Assembly: GCA_021796835.1 (NCBI GenBank)
Contig: JAKABO010000011.1
Span: 1 to 64,000 of the forward strand
Reading direction: 5' to 3'
Length of the DNA: 64,000 nucleotides
Origin: Pseudomonadota bacterium
Lineage (GTDB): Bacteria > Pseudomonadota > Gammaproteobacteria > Burkholderiales > Ferrovaceae
A model generated the notes under the pieces. It did no database searches. It saw only the letters and a list, made by a program, of their open reading frames with translations, and was not told the DNA's origin. Each line of letters begins with the position of its first letter. Position 1 is the stretch's first letter. The position numbers and the translations under genes were made by a program. This document shows, piece by piece, positions 61,114-64,000 of this stretch.

Positions 61114-62672
61114 GGCTCTTCTCCAAGATTTTCGAGAATGATCAGGTCCGGATCGGGGAGGTGTGTCCGGGGCGGCGTCAGGAACCAGACGAGACAGGAA
61201 AAGAGCAGGGTGCCCCACGCCAGTAACTGAAAAAAGTCGTTGAAGGTCAAAAGGCCTGCCACTCTCTCCAGTTCGGTGTGCGCCGTATGGGAGTCGATCG
61301 GCGAAAACGACAAAAAACGCAAGGAATTGGAAGGATCCGGGGTGGTGAAAAGATTCCATTGATGGGCTTGCAGGCGATCCCAACCGATATCCGAGAACGT
61401 GATGGCCAAACCGGCAGCGATGTTTCTTGCCCCATTGAGCAGATCGAGCGCGTTCAATTGCTGGCTCTTCGGTACATGGCCCAGGGCGAGGGTCGTCATG
61501 GACGAAAAGAAGGGGCCGATCGCGGCGCCCAGGAAAAGTTGGGGGAGAAGCAGCAATTCCCAGGTTGCAGGGCGCAGATAACTGGAAATCCACCAAAAAT
61601 TCAAGGCCATGGCCAGAAGGGACAGACTGGCTGGAATTCTTGGGTCCCAGCCGTTCTGGATGCGGTTCTGGGTCAGCAGGCTGAAGGGTTTGGAAAAAAT
61701 GAATAGAGGCATAAACAACAGTCCCACGTGCCAGGCGGTATAGCCCTCCACCAACTGGAACCGGATGATGTACTGGACGATGCCCCCCTGCAGGAGCATG
61801 AAGGAGAGACAGAACAGGAGAGTGCCTGACCCAAAGTTGCGATGGGAAAAAAGAGAAAAGGAGAACAGGGGATTCTTGCTGCGGGCATTCCGAATCTGGA
61901 ACAAGGCGAAACCGGTGAGTGTGAGGAACAGCATTCCCCATAACTCCTGAAAACGGCTGGAAAGATCGCTCAGCAGACCGACATCGAAGAACTCCTGCAA
62001 CATCAGGGCAGAGGCGAAAAACAACCCAAAGGTCAGACTCTGGTCGAGGATGGGATAGGATCGGTCGATCACATCTTCCCAGTCGGCCAGCAACCCCCAG
62101 AGAATTCCGGCGATCAGGAGCGAAATCAGGAAGGAGGCGAAGAACAGCAACCGCCAATCTCCCAGTACGTAAGCGAACCAGCCGCCCAGCGCAGGTCCGA
62201 CGGAAAAAGGGATGAATACCGCCAATCCCCAGAGAGCGGTGGCGGTGGGCTGGCGTTCGGTCTTGTAATATTCCAGGAGCAGAAAGAAGGAAGGAATGAT
62301 GCCCAGCCCGGCGGCAAAGCCCTGAACGACCCGGAAACTGGTGAACAGGATCAGATTGTGGACGACGAACAAGGCCCCCAGGCTGGCAAAGGAAAACAGG
62401 AGAAAGGACGCGATGACGGTGACCTTGGGACCGAATCGTTTCATCAATGGGCGCGCGAAGAGGAAGGCGCATCCCAGCGCGGTAAAGTAATCACTCTGTC
62501 CCCATACCACGTAGGGTAGTCCTTCGTCCATCGAACCGGTGACATAGGGCAGCATGGGTAAATACGCGCCCGTATTGAGCAGGACCAGAAAGTGCCCGAT
62601 GCCCAGGGCGAGGTTGAACAGGACGAACTGGGCGGGGGTGAGGAACCGCGAATAACCGGAAATTTTGAACAT
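61110..62672 (-). CDS. EmrB/QacA-type MFS drug exporter
   Basis: The protein has about 14 hydrophobic segments and features of the DHA2 family (VVWGQSDYFTALGCAFLFARPL, RVVQGFAAGLGIIPSF). The start at 62672 (MFKISGYSRFL) gives 520 residues and lies eleven bases after the regulator stop. An ATG at 62723 would add 17 residues but would overlap the regulator; neither has a clear ribosome binding site. It exports hydrophobic compounds or siderophore-like molecules, with adaptor and channel encoded downstream. Confidence 0.86.
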   Translation of the reverse strand: MFKISGYSRFLTPAQFVLFNLALGIGHFLVLLNTGAYLPMLPYVTGSMDEGLPYVVWGQSDYFTALGCAFLFARPLMKRFGPKVTVIASFLLFSFASLGALFVVHNLILFTSFRVVQGFAAGLGIIPSFFLLLEYYKTERQPTATALWGLAVFIPFSVGPALGGWFAYVLGDWRLLFFASFLISLLIAGILWGLLADWEDVIDRSYPILDQSLTFGLFFASALMLQEFFDVGLLSDLSSRFQELWGMLFLTLTGFALFQIRNARSKNPLFSFSLFSHRNFGSGTLLFCLSFMLLQGGIVQYIIRFQLVEGYTAWHVGLLFMPLFIFSKPFSLLTQNRIQNGWDPRIPASLSLLAMALNFWWISSYLRPATWELLLLPQLFLGAAIGPFFSSMTTLALGHVPKSQQLNALDLLNGARNIAAGLAITFSDIGWDRLQAHQWNLFTTPDPSNSLRFLSFSPIDSHTAHTELERVAGLLTFNDFFQLLAWGTLLFSCLVWFLTPPRTHLPDPDLIILENLGEEP

Positions 62673-62682
62673 GAAGAAGGGG

Positions 62683-63345
62683 CTAGCGTTGTCCTTGGGT
62701 GACTGCCCAGACGGCCGCTTCAAGGCGTGAATGGAAGTTGAGTTTCTTGAGGAGGTTGCGAATATGGACTTTGACCGTGCTTTCCATGATGCCCAACTCG
62801 CGGGCGATCAACTTGTTGGACAGGCCCTGTGCCAAACACTGGACGATGCTGTCCTCCCGTTCGGTCAGGGCAGACGGTTGGCGCAATGTTTTCATCGAAT
62901 CATCGCGCAAGGCAATGGCCAGGCAATGGGTCAACGTATCGCTGATGACGGTACGGCCGAACATGACTTCATTCAGGTGTCCGATCATCTGTTCGGGATC
63001 CGTGTCCTTCAGCAGGTACCCCTCTGCGCCGGCCCGAATGGCGGTCACCAGATCCTGGGGGTCGTCAGATACCGTGAGAATGACGATCTTGGTGTCCAAC
63101 TCGGCCCCTTGCAGATGCTGGAGTGTCGCGATGCCGTCCAATCCTTTCTTCATGTTGAGATCCAGCAGGATCAGATCCGGTTTCAGTTCCAGGGCCTGAA
63201 CGATGCCATCGTCGCCGGTATCGGCTTCGCCCACGGTCTTGAAATGAGGGGTGCTGGCCAGCAACTGGAGGACCCCGCGGCGAAACAGTGGATGGTCGTC
63301 GATGACCAGAACGCGAATCTCGTGCGGGGGGAGGGGCGGTGGCAA
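62683..63345 (-). CDS. NarL/FixJ-family response regulator
   Basis: The protein has a receiver domain (IRVLVIDDHPLFRRG, phosphoacceptor Asp in ILLDLNMKKG, Lys in GYLLKDTD) and a LuxR-type helix-turn-helix (LTEREDSIVQCLAQGLSNKL, STVKVHIRNLLKKL). TTG at 63345 is preferred over TTG at 63381: GAGG lies five bases before it, and it starts eight bases after the kinase stop. The partner kinase is encoded just upstream. It may control the exporter operon. Confidence 0.88.
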   Translation of the reverse strand: MPPPLPPHEIRVLVIDDHPLFRRGVLQLLASTPHFKTVGEADTGDDGIVQALELKPDLILLDLNMKKGLDGIATLQHLQGAELDTKIVILTVSDDPQDLVTAIRAGAEGYLLKDTDPEQMIGHLNEVMFGRTVISDTLTHCLAIALRDDSMKTLRQPSALTEREDSIVQCLAQGLSNKLIARELGIMESTVKVHIRNLLKKLNFHSRLEAAVWAVTQGQR

Positions 63346-63352
63346 GAGAACC

Positions 63353-64000
63353 TCAGCGGGCGGTGTAAGGGGTTTGGGCAATGAAGGTCAGGGTAATGCG
63401 CGCGCCGTCGTCAGGGCGGCTATCGAAGGTCAGCACCCCGTTCAGGAAGGCAGCGCGTTCGCGCATGATCGTCAGGCCGAAATGTCCTCCGGAAGGGGCC
63501 GTTGACGGCCATCCCTGACCATTGTCTTCGATGCAGAGTTCCACCTGACGCAGGCTGTTGGCTTCCAGCGTGACCCGCGCCCAGGTGGCCTTGGCGTGCC
63601 GTTCAATGTTGATGAGGGCCTCGCGGATCAACCGCATCAGGTGAATTTCCTCGTTGGCCCCCAATTCCAGATTGTTCATGCGCTGCTCCAGAAGGATCTC
63701 GAAACCACAGCGCCGTTTGGCTTCCTGAACGACACTGGTCAGTTCTTCGGTGAAGGGCGTTTGACCTGGCGTGAGGCGGAAGGTGGTCAGAAGTTCGCGT
63801 AATTCCCGATAGGCACTGTTGAGGCCGGTCTTGAGTTCCTCCACGGTGGCCTGCAGTTCGGGCGAGGCCTTCGGTTCCAGATGGGTTTGCAGGAGCGAAA
63901 CCTGGATTTTCAGGTAGGAGAGCGACTGGGCCAGGGAATCATGTAGTTCACGGGCGATGACGGCCCGTTCCTCGTATACGGCCAAACGATGGCGTTCTTC
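63353..64000 (-). CDS. NarX/NarQ-like sensor histidine kinase, C-terminal part (partial)
   Basis: The frame runs off the window edge. The visible 215 residues contain the HisKA_3 H-box ERAVIARELHDSLAQSL, a DHp helix and an ATPase domain with LIREALINIERHA (N box), DNGQGW and GGHFGLTIMRERA. This is the NarX/NarQ/LiaS subfamily. The sensor part lies outside the window, so the signal is unknown. It is the first visible gene of the exporter operon. Confidence 0.88.
   Translation of the reverse strand, partial: EERHRLAVYEERAVIARELHDSLAQSLSYLKIQVSLLQTHLEPKASPELQATVEELKTGLNSAYRELRELLTTFRLTPGQTPFTEELTSVVQEAKRRCGFEILLEQRMNNLELGANEEIHLMRLIREALINIERHAKATWARVTLEANSLRQVELCIEDNGQGWPSTAPSGGHFGLTIMRERAAFLNGVLTFDSRPDDGARITLTFIAQTPYTAR

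Noticed and set aside
61114-62472. N-terminal extension of the outer membrane factor reading frame
   Set aside because: The extension runs through the emrB gene in another frame; the lipobox protein starting at 61113 with an ATGA overlap is the real product.
1-64000. tRNA or rRNA genes, CRISPR arrays, insertion sequences, phage att sites
   Set aside because: None was recognised on reading both strands; no transposase or integrase motif and no regularly spaced repeats apart from the three in the lectin gene. A covariance-model search was not possible.

Overview
The window looks like a chromosomal segment of an aerobic or microaerophilic, chemolithotrophic betaproteobacterium. Betaproteobacterial gene order is seen in leuS-lptE-holA, dusB-fis-purH-purD and polA near thrB and a DUF2782-like gene, and a PEP-CTERM protein is present. 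An alternative complex III (ACIII), a HiPIP, several c-type cytochromes and a cbb3-type oxidase sit together, which is the kind of electron-transport set known from iron-oxidising Gallionella/Ferrovum-like bacteria. The lineage and the use of iron are inference; no outer-membrane iron oxidase (Cyc2 type) is in the window.

Layout. 0-6.4 kb: housekeeping (the tail of a probable fmt, holA, lptE, leuS, uvrD). 6.4-11.8 kb: two cytochromes c4, a membrane-anchored monoheme cytochrome c, a truncated heme-copper-oxidase-like membrane protein, a thioredoxin-like lipoprotein and unknown membrane proteins. 12.2-20.1 kb: HiPIP followed by the ACIII operon actA-actB1-actB2-actC-actD-actE-actF, with the usual ActB fusion split into two genes. 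20.3-31.9 kb: a cbb3-type oxidase region with ccoN, ccoO, a CcoP-N-like protein without heme, tiny membrane proteins, a CcoS-like protein, a monoheme cytochrome, a formylglycine-generating-enzyme-like (FGE-like) protein, a fused membrane/spermidine-synthase-like protein, ccoG, a second heme-less CcoP-N-like protein and a FixH-like lipoprotein. 32.3-34.6 kb (minus strand): a second truncated oxidase-like protein, a tiny membrane protein, SCO1 and a second FGE-like protein.

34.7-51.5 kb is mostly ordinary metabolism: a membrane protein, thrB, a DUF2782-like gene, tsaC, purD, purH, fis, dusB, polA, hemF, a Liv-type ABC transporter without its binding protein, a glycosyltransferase and a 5'-nucleotidase. 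51.7-54.7 kb holds a second ccoG with an unusual cysteine-rich tail, overlapping norD. 54.8-58.4 kb is an accessory block: a LuxR-type regulator, a protein with three near-identical ricin-type lectin repeats plus an IPT-like domain, a doubtful small ORF and a PEP-CTERM protein. 58.6-64 kb encodes an EmrA/OMF/EmrB-like tripartite exporter with a NarL-like regulator and the end of a NarX-like sensor kinase, in one tightly packed operon.

Proposed working of the respiratory part (inference): electrons from periplasmic donors enter HiPIP and cytochromes c4, exchange with the quinone pool through ACIII, and reach oxygen at the CcoNO oxidase. SCO1, CcoG and the CcoS-like protein serve oxidase assembly, and a set of poorly described membrane proteins surrounds this core. 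No tRNA, rRNA, CRISPR array, insertion sequence or replication origin was recognised.
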